A DNA stretch of 64,000 nt from an uncultured Aquitalea sp. (GTDB lineage Bacteria > Pseudomonadota > Gammaproteobacteria > Burkholderiales > Chromobacteriaceae): positions 62,001 through 126,000 of the forward strand of contig NZ_CAMFLA010000002.1 in NCBI RefSeq assembly GCF_945957525.1, in the 5' to 3' direction. The notes below the pieces were generated by a model that did no database searches, had not been told where the DNA came from, and was given only the letters and a program-made list of their open reading frames with translations. Below, piece after piece: positions 1 to 9,116 of the stretch. The first letter of the stretch is position 1; every line of letters begins with the position of its first letter. The position numbers were made by a program, and so were the translations under genes.

Positions 1-773
1 AAACCATCATCGTCACCGGCGCCGGCACCGGTATCGGTGCGGCCTGCGTGGAAAGGTTTACCGAAGAGGGCGCGCGGCTGGTGCTGATAGGCCGTCGCGC
101 CGCGCCCTTGCAGGCGCTGGCGTCCCGCTGCGATGGCCTTGCACTGGCCGGCGATGCCGCCAGCAGCGCGGACTGGGCGGATTTCATGCCGCACATCATG
201 GCGCGGTTTGGCGGCGTGGACGGTCTGGTGGCCTGTGCCGGTGGGCTAGGCGAGGGCGCTGCGGAAGTGGTGGACGACGTTTCGTGGCATCAAGCCTTGC
301 AGGCCAACCTGGGTACGGCGTTTGCCAGTGCGCGGGCGTGTCTGCCGGCGTTGCGGGAAAGCGGAGGCGCTATGGTGCTGTTGGCTTCCATCGCGGCGTT
401 GGCGGCGGGGCCGGAGGTGTGCGCCTACGTCACTGGCAAACATGCGTTGCTGGGTTTGATGCGTTCACTGGCGGTGGACTACGGGCCGCAGGGGGTGCGG
501 GTGAATGCGGTTTGCCCGGGTTGGGTGCGCACGCCGATGGCGGATGCGGAAATGGCGCCGTTGATGACGCGTCATGGCGACAGTCTGGAGGCGGCATATC
601 GCAGGGTAACGGCGGATGTGCCGCTGCGTCGGCCGGCCGAGGCGCATGAAATCGCGGCGATCTGCCGTTTTCTCTTGTCGACCGAGTCCTCCATCATCCA
701 TGGGGCCGCTATCGTGGCCGATGGGGGCTCCAGCATTGTCGATGTGCCAACGCTGGCGTTCAGCCATTTGTGA
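1..773 (+). CDS. SDR family oxidoreductase (5' end cut by window edge)
   Basis: NAD(P)-dependent short-chain dehydrogenase. The reading frame is open from base 3, and the first visible residues contain the Rossmann glycine motif (VTGAGTGIGAA), so only a few N-terminal residues lie outside the window; the GTG at 48 is internal. The active-site YxxxK is visible as YVTGK, preceded by the catalytic-serine strand (LLASIAA), and the C terminus has the usual GAAIVADGG stretch. The substrate cannot be read from sequence. A strong hairpin follows the stop. The convergent neighbour is another SDR but is only distantly similar. Family assignment is firm; the physiological role is unknown. Confidence 0.9.
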   Translation, partial: TIIVTGAGTGIGAACVERFTEEGARLVLIGRRAAPLQALASRCDGLALAGDAASSADWADFMPHIMARFGGVDGLVACAGGLGEGAAEVVDDVSWHQALQANLGTAFASARACLPALRESGGAMVLLASIAALAAGPEVCAYVTGKHALLGLMRSLAVDYGPQGVRVNAVCPGWVRTPMADAEMAPLMTRHGDSLEAAYRRVTADVPLRRPAEAHEIAAICRFLLSTESSIIHGAAIVADGGSSIVDVPTLAFSHL

Positions 774-796
774 GGTCGCCCAATCCGGCGCGGCAA

Positions 797-833
797 AACA
801 ACAAGGCCCTTGCCAAGCAAGGGCCTTGTTGTT
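797..833. terminator. Bidirectional hairpin terminator between two SDR genes
   Basis: A perfect 16-bp stem (797-812 pairs with 818-833) with a 5-nt loop lies between two convergent genes. The outer arms are A/T rich, so it can act on both strands. Arms read AACAACAAGGCCCTTG and its complement. Confidence 0.85.
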
Positions 834-955
834 GTCGGGGCTTAGAGCGGCTGACAGATGCCTTGATGTTGCGTTGCGCCGTCCTGCCGGCCGCGAGCAC
901 GGCCAGCGTCGGCGCGCCTTGGTTCAGGGCCTCTGCGAGGTGTTGTTAGCGGCTC

Positions 956-1756
956 TTAGTCCAGCGTGGTTTCCGGCAGCGTGGCGCCGCCGTCCACGAT
1001 CAGCGTCTGGCCGGTGATGTAGCCGGCCGAGTCCGAAGCGAGAAACACCATGGCCGAGGCGATGTCGGCGGGCTCGCCCAGCCGGCCCAGCGGCACGGCT
1101 CGCCCGATGGCGGCGTTCAGCGCCTCATCGCCCAGATTACCCATGGCCGGTGTGCGGATCATGCCGGGCTCCACGCCGTTGACGGTAATGCCTTGCGAAG
1201 CCAGCTCCAGCGCCGCGGCGCGGATGAAGCCGTTGACGCCGGCCTTGGACGCCGCGTAATGGCTGAGCCCGGGGTAGGCCACGCGCGGTCCGGTCACCGA
1301 GGAGGTGGCCAGAATCCGCCCGCCCGGACGGGGCAGCAAGGGCCGTGCCGCCTGCGTCAGCCAGAACAATGCGGCCAGATTGACGTCCAGCGTGCGGCGC
1401 AGGGTGGCTTCATCTAACTCTTCCAGCGGCCTTAGCGGGAAATAGCCGGCGTTGTGCACCAGGATGTCCAGTCGACCGCCCAGTTGCGCCGCTTGCGCCG
1501 GCAGCGCCAGGCATTGCTCTCGACTGGCCAGATCCGCCGGCAGCGCCAGCGCGCGCGCGCCTGCCGCCCGCAGGGCTTCGGCGGCGGCTTCCGCCTTGTC
1601 GGCTTGCAGGTCGGCAATCGCCACCTGCGCGCCGTGGGCGGCGAAAGCGCGGCAGATGCCCAAGCCTATGCCTTGCGCGCCGCCGGTGACCAGCACCGTG
1701 CGGCCGCTGAAGTCGGCGCGCAGCCCGCAGTCGCGCAATAAACCGGCGCGGCTCAT
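956..1756 (-). CDS. SDR family oxidoreductase (FabG-like)
   Basis: Complete 266-residue classical SDR. Cofactor motif TGGAQGIG near residue 25, NAG motif (HNAGYFP) mid-protein, catalytic Ser in ATSSVTG, YxxxK as YAASK, and the C-terminal GQTLIVDGG typical of FabG-like enzymes. The start codon overlaps the stop of the moaF reading frame by 4 bases (ATGA), so the two were probably one translationally coupled operon. The substrate is not predictable. It converges on the first SDR across a strong hairpin. Confidence 0.9.
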   Translation of the reverse strand: MSRAGLLRDCGLRADFSGRTVLVTGGAQGIGLGICRAFAAHGAQVAIADLQADKAEAAAEALRAAGARALALPADLASREQCLALPAQAAQLGGRLDILVHNAGYFPLRPLEELDEATLRRTLDVNLAALFWLTQAARPLLPRPGGRILATSSVTGPRVAYPGLSHYAASKAGVNGFIRAAALELASQGITVNGVEPGMIRTPAMGNLGDEALNAAIGRAVPLGRLGEPADIASAMVFLASDSAGYITGQTLIVDGGATLPETTLD

Positions 1757-2571
1757 GTCAGTTGGTGCCGGGTGAGGTTGAGCACTTGCGCGCTGGCGCC
1801 TACCGCAAAATTAGACAGCGCGCCGAAATCACCACCTTGATAGCCGACGATTTTGCCGTCGGTCTTGCCTTGCGCAAGATCGATCAGCACCACGCCCAGC
1901 GTGGGGATGATTTTCTCTCGCCAGACAAACAGGTACAGGGCTTCGGCCAACTTGATGTAGTGGCATCGATCCACGTCGGCCAGGCCTTGCTCTACGCCCT
2001 GCAGGCATTGCCAGGCATAAAAATTGTTGTTGAGGTAAACATGTTCGTAGCACTCGGTGCGGCTGTAGCGATACTGATTGCGCATGCCCACCAATTCGGT
2101 GGTGGCATGGTGCAAGGCGTCGTCTTGCGCCGGCGGGCGGCCAACCACGCCGTGGACGAAGTCGGCTTGCACGGCGGTCAGCTCCATGCCGCGCGCCACG
2201 CGGGTAAACGGGTCGATGCGGGTGTCAGCCTCGTCCGGCATGCGGCCGTCGACAAGGGTGAACAGCCCGCGCGCCGCATCCAGCACCACAGATACCGAGG
2301 CGCCAACCGGCGCGGGCGGCAGGAAATCGATCAGATAGATGCCCTCCCGCAAACTGGTGACGCGGCTGTCGGCCTCCAGCGGCGCCGAACCCGGCGCGGT
2401 CCAGCAGAGCTAGTCATTGCTCAGCAGTTGCAGCCGATAGCATTCGCCGCCTTCGGCAAACAGCTCAAAGGCGCGGCCGGTCAGCTCGTGACGGGCAGGC
2501 AAGGTGTTGTTGTCCGGGGCGAAGCCATCAGCCAGCGCGCCTACCTGAATGAAAACAGGTTGTTGGGTCAT
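1753..2571 (-). pseudogene. moaF: moaF-like gene split by an in-frame amber codon
   Basis: The N-terminal part (start ATG at 2571, MTQQPVFIQVGALADGF) and the C-terminal part (REGIYLIDF to the stop at 1753) resemble MoaF, a two-domain protein named for molybdenum-cofactor genes though its reaction is not established. Both parts are in the same frame and are separated only by one TAG at 2410-2412. The residues after the TAG (LCWTAPGS...) continue plausibly as MoaF sequence, so there is no frameshift. It is either a recent nonsense mutation, a sequencing error or amber readthrough. The downstream SDR overlaps the end by 4 bases. One copy of the GTTGGCCGAA motif (minus strand, 1942-1951) lies inside. 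Confidence 0.75.
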
Positions 2572-2943
2572 GTGCGGGTCTCCTTGTGTGCGAAAGCGCG
2601 TCCGCCGCTGCAAGGCGGGCAGGGCAACAAGCGCTGCCAGCACTGTATGCGTCGCCGCCGGGCCGGCCCATCGTCCGGAGGGATGAGGCCGGTTTGCCGG
2701 ATTGCGACCCGTGTTTGCGGCGGCGCGGCGTGGGCGTTGCCAAGTCATCGGATGATTCATACAATGCCGCCGCTCATGGCGTAGTGCGCCCGCCGCTTGC
2801 GGCGAGCGAGTCAGAATGGAATATCCCGACGCCGCCTCGGTGCAGGCGCGCATCCCGACGGACCTCGGTCCCCGCTGTCGCCCGAGCCGCCCGGTCTTGC
2901 CGGTGCGGTCGCTTCCCCACAAGTCATCCTGAATGAGAAAAAA
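2572..2943. other. Divergent intergenic region, moaF / bmp
   Basis: 372 bases between the divergent moaF and bmp starts. No credible gene was seen. It is GC-rich with several short inverted repeats and must hold both promoters, which I could not place with confidence. Confidence 0.5.
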
Positions 2944-3945
2944 ATGAAAACCACCATGTCATGCCTGACGGGCCTTGCGCTGTCCGTCGCTGCTGTTTGC
3001 GTCCAGGCCAAGGACTTCGCTCCGGCAGTTATCTATGATCAGGCCGGCAAGTTCGACAAGAGCTTCAACGAGGCCGCCTTCAATGGCGCAGAGCGTTTCC
3101 GCAAGGAAACCGGCCTTGCCTATCGCGAAGGGCAGGTCAGCAACGACGCGCAAAAAGAGCAGATGCTGCGCAATATGGCGCGCAAGGGCGCGGACATTGT
3201 GGTGGCCGTGGGTTTCGCCTATACCCAGCCGGTGGAAACCGTGGCCAAAGAATTCCCCAAGGTGAAGTTCACCCTGATCGATGCCGTGGCCAAGGGCACC
3301 AATGTGCAGAGCATCGCCTTCAAGGAGCAGGAAGGCTCCTTCCTGGTAGGCATGCTGGCGGCCATGAAGAGCAAGAGCGGCAAGGTGGGTTACATCGGCG
3401 GCATGGACGTGCCGCTGATTCGCGCCTTTGGTTGCGGCTATGCGCAGGGCGCGCGTTACGCCAGACCCAAGGCCGAACTGATGCAGAACATGATCGGTAC
3501 TACTCACGCCGCCTTCAACGACCCCTCGCGCGGCGCGGAACTAGCCAAAAGTCAGCTTGACCGTGGCGCAGACGTCATTTTTGCTGCAGCGGCGCTCTCC
3601 AATATGGGCGTGATCCAGTCGGTGAAAACGGGCAAGGCGCTGTATGTGGGCGTGGACAGCAATCAGAATTACCTCGCCCCGGGCGTGGTGCTGACCTCCA
3701 TGGTCAAGCGGGTGGACAACGCGGTGTACCAGACGCTGATGGACGCGAAAAAAGGCAGCTGGAAGCCGGAAGTAAAACTGATGGGCCTGAAGGAGGGCGG
3801 CGTGGATTGGGCGCTGGATCAGTACAATCGCCCGCTGGTAACGCCGCAAATGGAAAAGACCGTGCAGCAGGCGCGTCAGGACATCATCAGCGGCAAGATC
3901 AAGGTGGTGGACTACCGCGTGGCCAACAGCTGCCCGGTAAAGTGA
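2944..3945 (+). CDS. BMP family periplasmic nucleoside-binding protein, copy 1
   Basis: 333-residue basic membrane protein (BMP/PnrA) family solute-binding protein. It starts at the ATG at 2944, which gives a clean signal peptide ending VQA before KDFAPAV; no lipobox cysteine is evident, so it is probably a soluble periplasmic protein. Family features include YDQAGKFDKSFNEAAFNG, FKEQEGSFLVGMLAA and GGMDVPLIRAFGCGY. It closely resembles the protein at 6464-7468, which sits directly upstream of the transporter genes, so this is a duplicated binding protein likely feeding the same permease. Expected ligands are purine or other nucleosides; that is inferred from the family. Confidence 0.9.
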   Translation: MKTTMSCLTGLALSVAAVCVQAKDFAPAVIYDQAGKFDKSFNEAAFNGAERFRKETGLAYREGQVSNDAQKEQMLRNMARKGADIVVAVGFAYTQPVETVAKEFPKVKFTLIDAVAKGTNVQSIAFKEQEGSFLVGMLAAMKSKSGKVGYIGGMDVPLIRAFGCGYAQGARYARPKAELMQNMIGTTHAAFNDPSRGAELAKSQLDRGADVIFAAAALSNMGVIQSVKTGKALYVGVDSNQNYLAPGVVLTSMVKRVDNAVYQTLMDAKKGSWKPEVKLMGLKEGGVDWALDQYNRPLVTPQMEKTVQQARQDIISGKIKVVDYRVANSCPVK

Positions 3946-3986
3946 TGCCGTTGAGGCTCGCCGCTTGACGCCATCCGGCGGCCAGG

Positions 3987-3996
3987 GTTGGCCGAA
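3987..3996 (+). repeat. GTTGGCCGAA motif, intergenic copy
   Basis: Exact copy of the 10-mer found 18 times in the window, here between the bmp stop and a terminator hairpin. Confidence 0.8.
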
Positions 3997-4015
3997 GGCA
4001 GTCGGAACCCGCAAG

Positions 4016-4043
4016 AAAGCCATCCCTCGGGATGGCTTTTTTT
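4016..4043. terminator. Terminator between convergent bmp and rlmJ
   Basis: Stem AAAGCCATCC with GGATGGCTTT, 4-nt loop CTCG, followed by a run of T. It suits the bmp transcript and, because of the leading A run, also the opposite strand. Confidence 0.85.
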
Positions 4044-4067
4044 ATGCGCGGTAGAGGGGGATGCGGC

Positions 4068-4916
4068 TCAGATGTCGCCGCCGGTCTCCAGCACGAAACG
4101 CGCCTTGTCGTCGCGGCCCAGCGTTTTCACCAGCCAGGGCATGACCTCGCGCAGCGTGGCGGGCAGGGTCCAGGGCGCATTCAGGATGAACATGCCGCTG
4201 CCGTACATGCCAAAGCCGTCGGCGGCCGGCGCCTCTACGTGCAACTCGGCGCGCACCCAGTTTTTGGCATCCAGCTTCTGCAAGGCCTTGGGCAGCTCTT
4301 TCATCTCCGCGCGCTGCAGGCAGGGGTACCACACCGCATACACGCCGGTGGCGAAACGCTTCAGGCTTTCTTTCAGCGCGGTGACCACGTGCTGATAGTC
4401 GCGCTTGTCTTCATAGGGCGGGTCGATCAGCACCAGGCCGCGGCGCGGCGGCGGCGGCAGGATCGCCTTGATGCCCTCGAAACCATTGGCTTGCTGTATC
4501 TGCACCCGGCGGCCCTGGCCGGCGAAAGTCTGGTCAAGCAGAGCGAAGTCGGTGGGATGCAGTTCGAACAGGCGCAGCTTGTCGCGCTCAGGCATCACGT
4601 CGGCGGCGCACCAGGGGGAGCCGGGGTAGTAACGCAGCTTGCCGTCGGGGTTGATCTTGCGCACCACTTCCACATAGGCGGCCACCGCCGGTGGCAGGTC
4701 GTCGCGATCCCACAGTCGGGCGATGCCGGTTTCGAACTCGGCATTGCGCGTGGCGTAGCCCTCTTGCAGGGAATAACCGCCGGCGCCGGCGTGGGTGTCG
4801 ATATACCAGTAAGGCTTTTCTTTCTGCCCCAGATAATTGAGCAGTTCGATCTCGATCAGGTGTTTGAGCACGTCGGCGTGGTTGCCGGCGTGAAAGGCGT
4901 GGCGGTAGCTCAGCAT
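4068..4916 (-). CDS. rlmJ: 23S rRNA (adenine2030-N6)-methyltransferase RlmJ
   Basis: 282-residue SAM-dependent methyltransferase that modifies A2030 of 23S rRNA. It starts at MLSYRHAFHAGNHADVLKH, the conserved RlmJ N terminus, and has the catalytic DPPY motif in LIDPPYEDKRDY. An in-frame extension upstream of 4916 has no family resemblance and was rejected. It lies just downstream of truC on the same strand, about 180 bases apart, so two RNA-modification genes are neighbours here. Confidence 0.93.
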   Translation of the reverse strand: MLSYRHAFHAGNHADVLKHLIEIELLNYLGQKEKPYWYIDTHAGAGGYSLQEGYATRNAEFETGIARLWDRDDLPPAVAAYVEVVRKINPDGKLRYYPGSPWCAADVMPERDKLRLFELHPTDFALLDQTFAGQGRRVQIQQANGFEGIKAILPPPPRRGLVLIDPPYEDKRDYQHVVTALKESLKRFATGVYAVWYPCLQRAEMKELPKALQKLDAKNWVRAELHVEAPAADGFGMYGSGMFILNAPWTLPATLREVMPWLVKTLGRDDKARFVLETGGDI

Positions 4917-5097
4917 GGTGTGGTCTTGATGGGCAATGGCGAATTGTAGCGCAGAAACAGCCGCTCCCCGCTCCGCGCGCGTCTGGCGGCGGGGCTGGGC
5001 CAGGCTTGGAACCGCTGGGAAACCTCGCAGACCCCCTGAGCCAAGACGCGCCAGCGCAGGCAGTACATGGCGTGCGACGAGGGGGTGCAGCGCAGGA

Positions 5098-5880
5098 TCA
5101 GGGCTTTGTTGGTGGGTCCTGGTCGGCAGCCCCATCGGCTGGAGACAGCCAGCCTTCGGCCAACGTTGCTTCCCAAGCGAAACGGCGCACGATGCCGGCA
5201 AAGTCGCCGTCCAGCGGCGCGCGCAGGGTGAGGCGTTCGCCGCTGTAAGGATGGGTGAACGCGGTTTCCACGCAAGCCAGCAGCATGCGCCGGCTGTCCA
5301 GATGCTCGGCAAAGTAGCGATTGTGCACGCCCTTGCCGTAGGTGGCATCGCCGATGATGGGGTGGGCGATGTGCTTGAGATGCCGGCGCAACTGGTGGCG
5401 GCGGCCGGTAAGCGGGCTCAGCGCCATCAGCGCGTAACGACTGGCGGGGTAGCGGTCCACCATGACCGGCAACTCCACGTTCGCCAGCGTGCGGTAGTCG
5501 GTCACGGCCGACTGCGCTTCGGCGCCGGCTCTGTCGCCTCGCCATTCGCGGTCGTCGCGTTGGCGGGTGAGCGCGTGGTCGATGCGACCTGCCGCCGGCG
5601 GATGGCCGCGAACCACCGCCAGGTAGGTCTTGTCGATTTTCTGTTGCTCGAATAGGGCACCCATTTCGCGGGCCGCATCCTTGTCCAGCGCAAAAAGCAA
5701 GATGCCCGACGTGCCCTTGTCCAGCCGGTGGGCGGCGTAAACGTGTTGCCCGATCTGGTCGCGCAGCATTTGCACGGCGAAGCGGGTTTCGTGGCGGTCG
5801 ATTTCGGAGCGGTGCACCAAAAGCCCTGCGGGCTTGTGGATGGCGATCAGCCGCTCGTCGCGGTAAAGAATGGGCAGCAT
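5098..5880 (-). CDS. truC: tRNA pseudouridine(65) synthase TruC
   Basis: 260-residue RluA-family pseudouridine synthase, the same length as E. coli TruC, which makes pseudouridine 65 in tRNA-Ile and tRNA-Asp. It starts at MLPILYRDERLIAIHKPAG. The catalytic Asp is in AHRLDKGTSG, and the late motif TGRRHQLRRHLKHIAHPIIGD matches TruC rather than RluC or RluD. A C-terminal tail rich in Asp and Pro varies in the family. One GTTGGCCGAA motif (minus strand, 5155-5164) lies near the 3' end. Confidence 0.9.
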   Translation of the reverse strand: MLPILYRDERLIAIHKPAGLLVHRSEIDRHETRFAVQMLRDQIGQHVYAAHRLDKGTSGILLFALDKDAAREMGALFEQQKIDKTYLAVVRGHPPAAGRIDHALTRQRDDREWRGDRAGAEAQSAVTDYRTLANVELPVMVDRYPASRYALMALSPLTGRRHQLRRHLKHIAHPIIGDATYGKGVHNRYFAEHLDSRRMLLACVETAFTHPYSGERLTLRAPLDGDFAGIVRRFAWEATLAEGWLSPADGAADQDPPTKP

Positions 5881-6463
5881 GGACGGGGTTTGCAGGGCAG
5901 GGGCGGCGATTGTAGGCCTATCGGCCTGGCTTGGGTAGCGGCAAGGTGTGGCGTGAATGCCGCAACGTGGCTGAATCGCTACAGCTTTATATGAAGAAAT
6001 CCGACCGGTTTGTCGGAGATCAGCAAGTAAGGGACCAGGAGTGGAGATACTTGGCCGCGCTGTCTTCTGCTGCATAAGCAGATTGTCATATCCTGTTGCG
6101 TGACGTGCTATAACGCCATGGCTGTGCCGGTAAACCCCTCTTCCTGTTGCAAAAAACGCCTTGGCTTGTCAAGCGAGGTATGGCTTTGCGACAAGGTATT
6201 TCAAAGTGGAGAGGAAATGGTTTACAGCATTTTTTCACGTCATTACAATTCGCCGCGCTCACCATGAACGGCGTCCCGACAACGACGACGACCGACGGTT
6301 CCGCTGAGGGTGCCGGAACCGATGGCCGGGCCAGTTTCAGGGCGTACCGGCGCATGCCATCCGCGGCCGGCGCGCCCAGCCGGAAGACAGGGGCTTCCTG
6401 CCCGCGAGCGGGCTACCGTCCGTTTGCGCGGATTAACCAACAAAACCAAGAGTTGATATAGAG
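5881..6463. other. Long intergenic region and probable structured leader of bmp copy 2
   Basis: 583 bases between truC (leftward) and bmp copy 2 (rightward) with no convincing gene. The rightward half contains a perfect 8-bp stem, CGGTTCCG at 6296-6303 with CGGAACCG at 6314-6321 (10-nt loop), then further GC-rich self-complementary stretches (6390-6415). This suggests a long structured 5' leader. I recognise no known riboswitch consensus. Confidence 0.45.
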
Positions 6464-7468
6464 ATGAACATCCAATTGAAACGCGTAAGCGTCGCTGTGG
6501 CTATGTCCATGCTGGCCGGCGCGGCCATCGCCAAGGACTTCACCCCTGCCGTGGTCTACGACCAGGCCGGCAAATACGACAAGAGCTTCAACGAAGCCGC
6601 CTTCAACGGCGCAGAGCGCTTCAAGAAGGAATTCAAGATCAGCTATCGCGAAGGCACCATCGCTTCCGAAGCCCAGAAAGAACAGCTGCTGCGCAACCTG
6701 GCGCGCAAGGATGCCGATCTGGTGGTGTCCGTAGGCTTCTCCTTCACCCAGGCCGTGGAAACCGTGGCCAAGGAATTCCCCAAGGTGAAGTTCACCATCA
6801 TCGACTCCGTGGCCAAGGGCCCGAACGTACAGAGCATCGTGTTCAAGGAACAGGAAGGCTCCTTCCTGGTGGGCATGGCCGCCGCCATGGCGTCCAAGTC
6901 GGGCAAGGTGGGCTTTATCGGCGGCATGGATGTGCCGCTGATCCGCGCTTTCGGCTGCGGTTACGTGCAGGGCGTGAAGTACGTGAACAAGAAGGATGAA
7001 GTCATCCAGAACATGACCGGCACCACCCCGCAGGCCTTCAACGACCCGGCGCGCGGCACCGAACTGGCCAAGAGCCAGTTTGATCGCGGCGTCGACGTGG
7101 TGTTCGCCGCCGCCGGCGGCACGGGTCTTGGCGTGTTGCAAGCCGCCAAGACTGCCGGCAAGTATTCCGTGGGCGTGGACAGCAACCAGAACCACTTGTA
7201 TCCGGGCTCTGTGCTGACCTCCATGGTCAAGCGCGTGGACAATGCCGTGTACGACGCCTTCAAGTCCGCCAAGGACGGCAGCTGGAAGCCTGAAGTGAAG
7301 GTGATGGGCCTGAAGGAAGGCGGCGTGGATTGGGCGCTGGACGCCAACAACCGCAAGCTGGTCTCCGCCGACATGGAGAAAAAGATCAATGCCGCCAAGA
7401 AGGACATCATCGGCGGCAAGATCAAGGTCGTGGACTACCGCGCCGGCAACAGCTGCCCGGTGCAATAA
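6464..7468 (+). CDS. BMP family periplasmic nucleoside-binding protein, copy 2
   Basis: 334-residue BMP/PnrA family binding protein with a signal peptide (cleavage near AIA before KDFTPAV). It is near-identical in layout to copy 1, sharing KEFPKVKFT, SIVFKEQEGSFLVGMAAA, GGMDVPLIRAFGCGY and GLKEGGVDWALD. It is the first gene of the nucleoside importer operon; a strong hairpin after its stop would let most transcripts end here and yield more binding protein than transporter. The ligand class (purine nucleosides) is inferred from the family. Confidence 0.92.
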   Translation: MNIQLKRVSVAVAMSMLAGAAIAKDFTPAVVYDQAGKYDKSFNEAAFNGAERFKKEFKISYREGTIASEAQKEQLLRNLARKDADLVVSVGFSFTQAVETVAKEFPKVKFTIIDSVAKGPNVQSIVFKEQEGSFLVGMAAAMASKSGKVGFIGGMDVPLIRAFGCGYVQGVKYVNKKDEVIQNMTGTTPQAFNDPARGTELAKSQFDRGVDVVFAAAGGTGLGVLQAAKTAGKYSVGVDSNQNHLYPGSVLTSMVKRVDNAVYDAFKSAKDGSWKPEVKVMGLKEGGVDWALDANNRKLVSADMEKKINAAKKDIIGGKIKVVDYRAGNSCPVQ

Positions 7469-7508
7469 ATCCGAGGCATGACGCGTCCCTGAGTCCGCTT
7501 CGGGGAAC

Positions 7509-7547
7509 AACAGGCACGATGGCGCTGGCTATCGTGCCTGTTTGATT
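7509..7547 (+). terminator. Attenuating terminator between binding protein and ABC genes
   Basis: A perfect 12-bp stem (AACAGGCACGAT, 7509-7520, pairs with 7531-7542) with a 10-nt loop, followed by TTTGATTCT. The short T tract suggests partial readthrough, a common way to lower expression of downstream transporter genes. Confidence 0.75.
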
Positions 7548-7589
7548 CTATGGGCGGCGGGGATTCTTGAAACCGGGGAAACATTACGC

Positions 7590-9116
7590 ATGACCGAGTT
7601 CGCCATCGAGCTGATTGGCATCAGCAAACGTTTCGGCACGGTGCTGGCCAACAGCGATGTGTCGATGAAGATCGCCAGGGGCTCCATCCACGGCATCATC
7701 GGTGAGAACGGCGCGGGCAAATCCACCCTGATGAGCATTCTGTACGGCTATTACCAGGCCGACAGCGGCGACATCAAGGTCAACGGGCAGGACGTCCGCA
7801 TCCGCAACAGCCAGGAAGCCATCAATCTGGGCATCGGCATGGTGCATCAGCATTTTATGCTGGTGGACACCTTTACCGTGCTGGAAAACATCGTACTGGG
7901 CGCCGAAGGCGGCCTGGTGCTGCAGCAGGGCATGGAACAGGCGCGCGAGCACCTGAAACAGCTCAACCGCGACTACTCACTGGAAGTGGACCCGGACGCC
8001 GTGGTGGGCGATCTGGGTGTGGGCTTGCAGCAGCGCGTGGAAATCCTCAAGGCGCTGTACCGCGGCGCCGACGTGCTGATTCTGGACGAACCCACTGCCG
8101 TGCTCACGCCGCAGGAAGCCGACCATCTGTTCCGCATCCTGCGCGCGCTCAAGGAGCAGGGCAAGACGGTGATCCTTATCACCCACAAGCTGCGTGAGGT
8201 GATGGACATTACCGACGGTGTCACCGTGATGCGCGCCGGCACGGTGGTAGGCAATGTAGTGACCGCCGACGTGGACAAGGAAAAGCTGGCCGACCTGATG
8301 GTGGGCCGCAAGGTCACGCTGAAAGTGGACAAGGCCGCCGCCAAACCCGGCGCTGCGGTGCTGGACGTGCGCGGCCTGGGGCTGACCGACGAACGCGGCG
8401 TGAAGCTGCTGGACAAGCTGGACTTCCAGGTGCGCGCCGGCGAAATCGTCGGCATCGCCGGCGTGTCGGGCAACGGTCAGTCTGAATTGCTGGAAGTGCT
8501 GGCCGGCATGCTGGAGCCTACCGAGGGCGAGATCCGTTACAAGGGCGAAGATCTGGCGAAAACGCGCTCAGGTTTGCCGAAGGCCGCCGCCTGGCGCCGC
8601 AAGGGCATTGCCCATGTGCCGGAAGACCGTTCGCGCGAGGGCTTGGTAAAGGCGTTCTCCACCTTCGAAAACGCCATTCTGGGTTACCAGGGCGACAAGA
8701 GCCTGAGCCGCCGCGGTTTGTTTTCGCGCAAGGCGCTGCTGGCGCGCACGCGCGAGTTCATCAGCCAGTTCGACATCCGGCCGGGCAACCCGCTGCTGCG
8801 CGTGGGCCTGCTGTCCGGCGGCAACCAGCAGAAGGTGGTGCTGGCGCGCGAAATCCACGCCAATCCGGACTTGCTGCTGATTGGCCAGCCGACGCGCGGC
8901 GTTGATATCGGCGCGATCGAATTCATTCACAAACGCCTGGTGCAATTGCGCGACCAAGGCAAAGCCATTCTGCTGGTGTCGGTAGAGCTGGACGAAATTC
9001 TGGCGCTGTCCGACCGCATCCTGGTGATGGCGGGTGGTCAGATCACGGGCGAAGTATCGGCGGAAGAAGCCGATACCGTCTCGCTGGGTCTGTTGATGGG
9101 GGGGCACAAGCATTGA
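7590..9116 (+). CDS. Nucleoside ABC transporter ATP-binding protein (two NBDs)
   Basis: 508-residue ATPase with two fused nucleotide-binding domains, as in RbsA and NupA/YufO. The first domain has Walker A GENGAGKST, signature LGVGLQQRVE and Walker B VLILDEPT. The second has a degenerate Walker A (GVSGNGQSE), a strong signature LSGGNQQKV and a weak Walker B (LLIGQPTRG), the usual asymmetry in this class. The ATG at 7590 is preferred over an upstream in-frame codon that lies close to the hairpin. It energises uptake for the two permeases that follow without gaps. Confidence 0.92.
   Translation: MTEFAIELIGISKRFGTVLANSDVSMKIARGSIHGIIGENGAGKSTLMSILYGYYQADSGDIKVNGQDVRIRNSQEAINLGIGMVHQHFMLVDTFTVLENIVLGAEGGLVLQQGMEQAREHLKQLNRDYSLEVDPDAVVGDLGVGLQQRVEILKALYRGADVLILDEPTAVLTPQEADHLFRILRALKEQGKTVILITHKLREVMDITDGVTVMRAGTVVGNVVTADVDKEKLADLMVGRKVTLKVDKAAAKPGAAVLDVRGLGLTDERGVKLLDKLDFQVRAGEIVGIAGVSGNGQSELLEVLAGMLEPTEGEIRYKGEDLAKTRSGLPKAAAWRRKGIAHVPEDRSREGLVKAFSTFENAILGYQGDKSLSRRGLFSRKALLARTREFISQFDIRPGNPLLRVGLLSGGNQQKVVLAREIHANPDLLLIGQPTRGVDIGAIEFIHKRLVQLRDQGKAILLVSVELDEILALSDRILVMAGGQITGEVSAEEADTVSLGLLMGGHKH

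Noticed and set aside
4910-5545. Minus-strand frame bridging rlmJ and truC
   Set aside because: Arg/His/Ser-rich, overlaps truC in another frame, no family.
6464-7510. Long minus-strand frames opposite the bmp genes
   Set aside because: They mirror the binding protein codons, are His/Gly/Ala-rich and have no family features.
7542-7589. Upstream extension of the ABC ATPase
   Set aside because: It lies in the terminator region and adds residues not seen in the family; the ATG at 7590 fits better.
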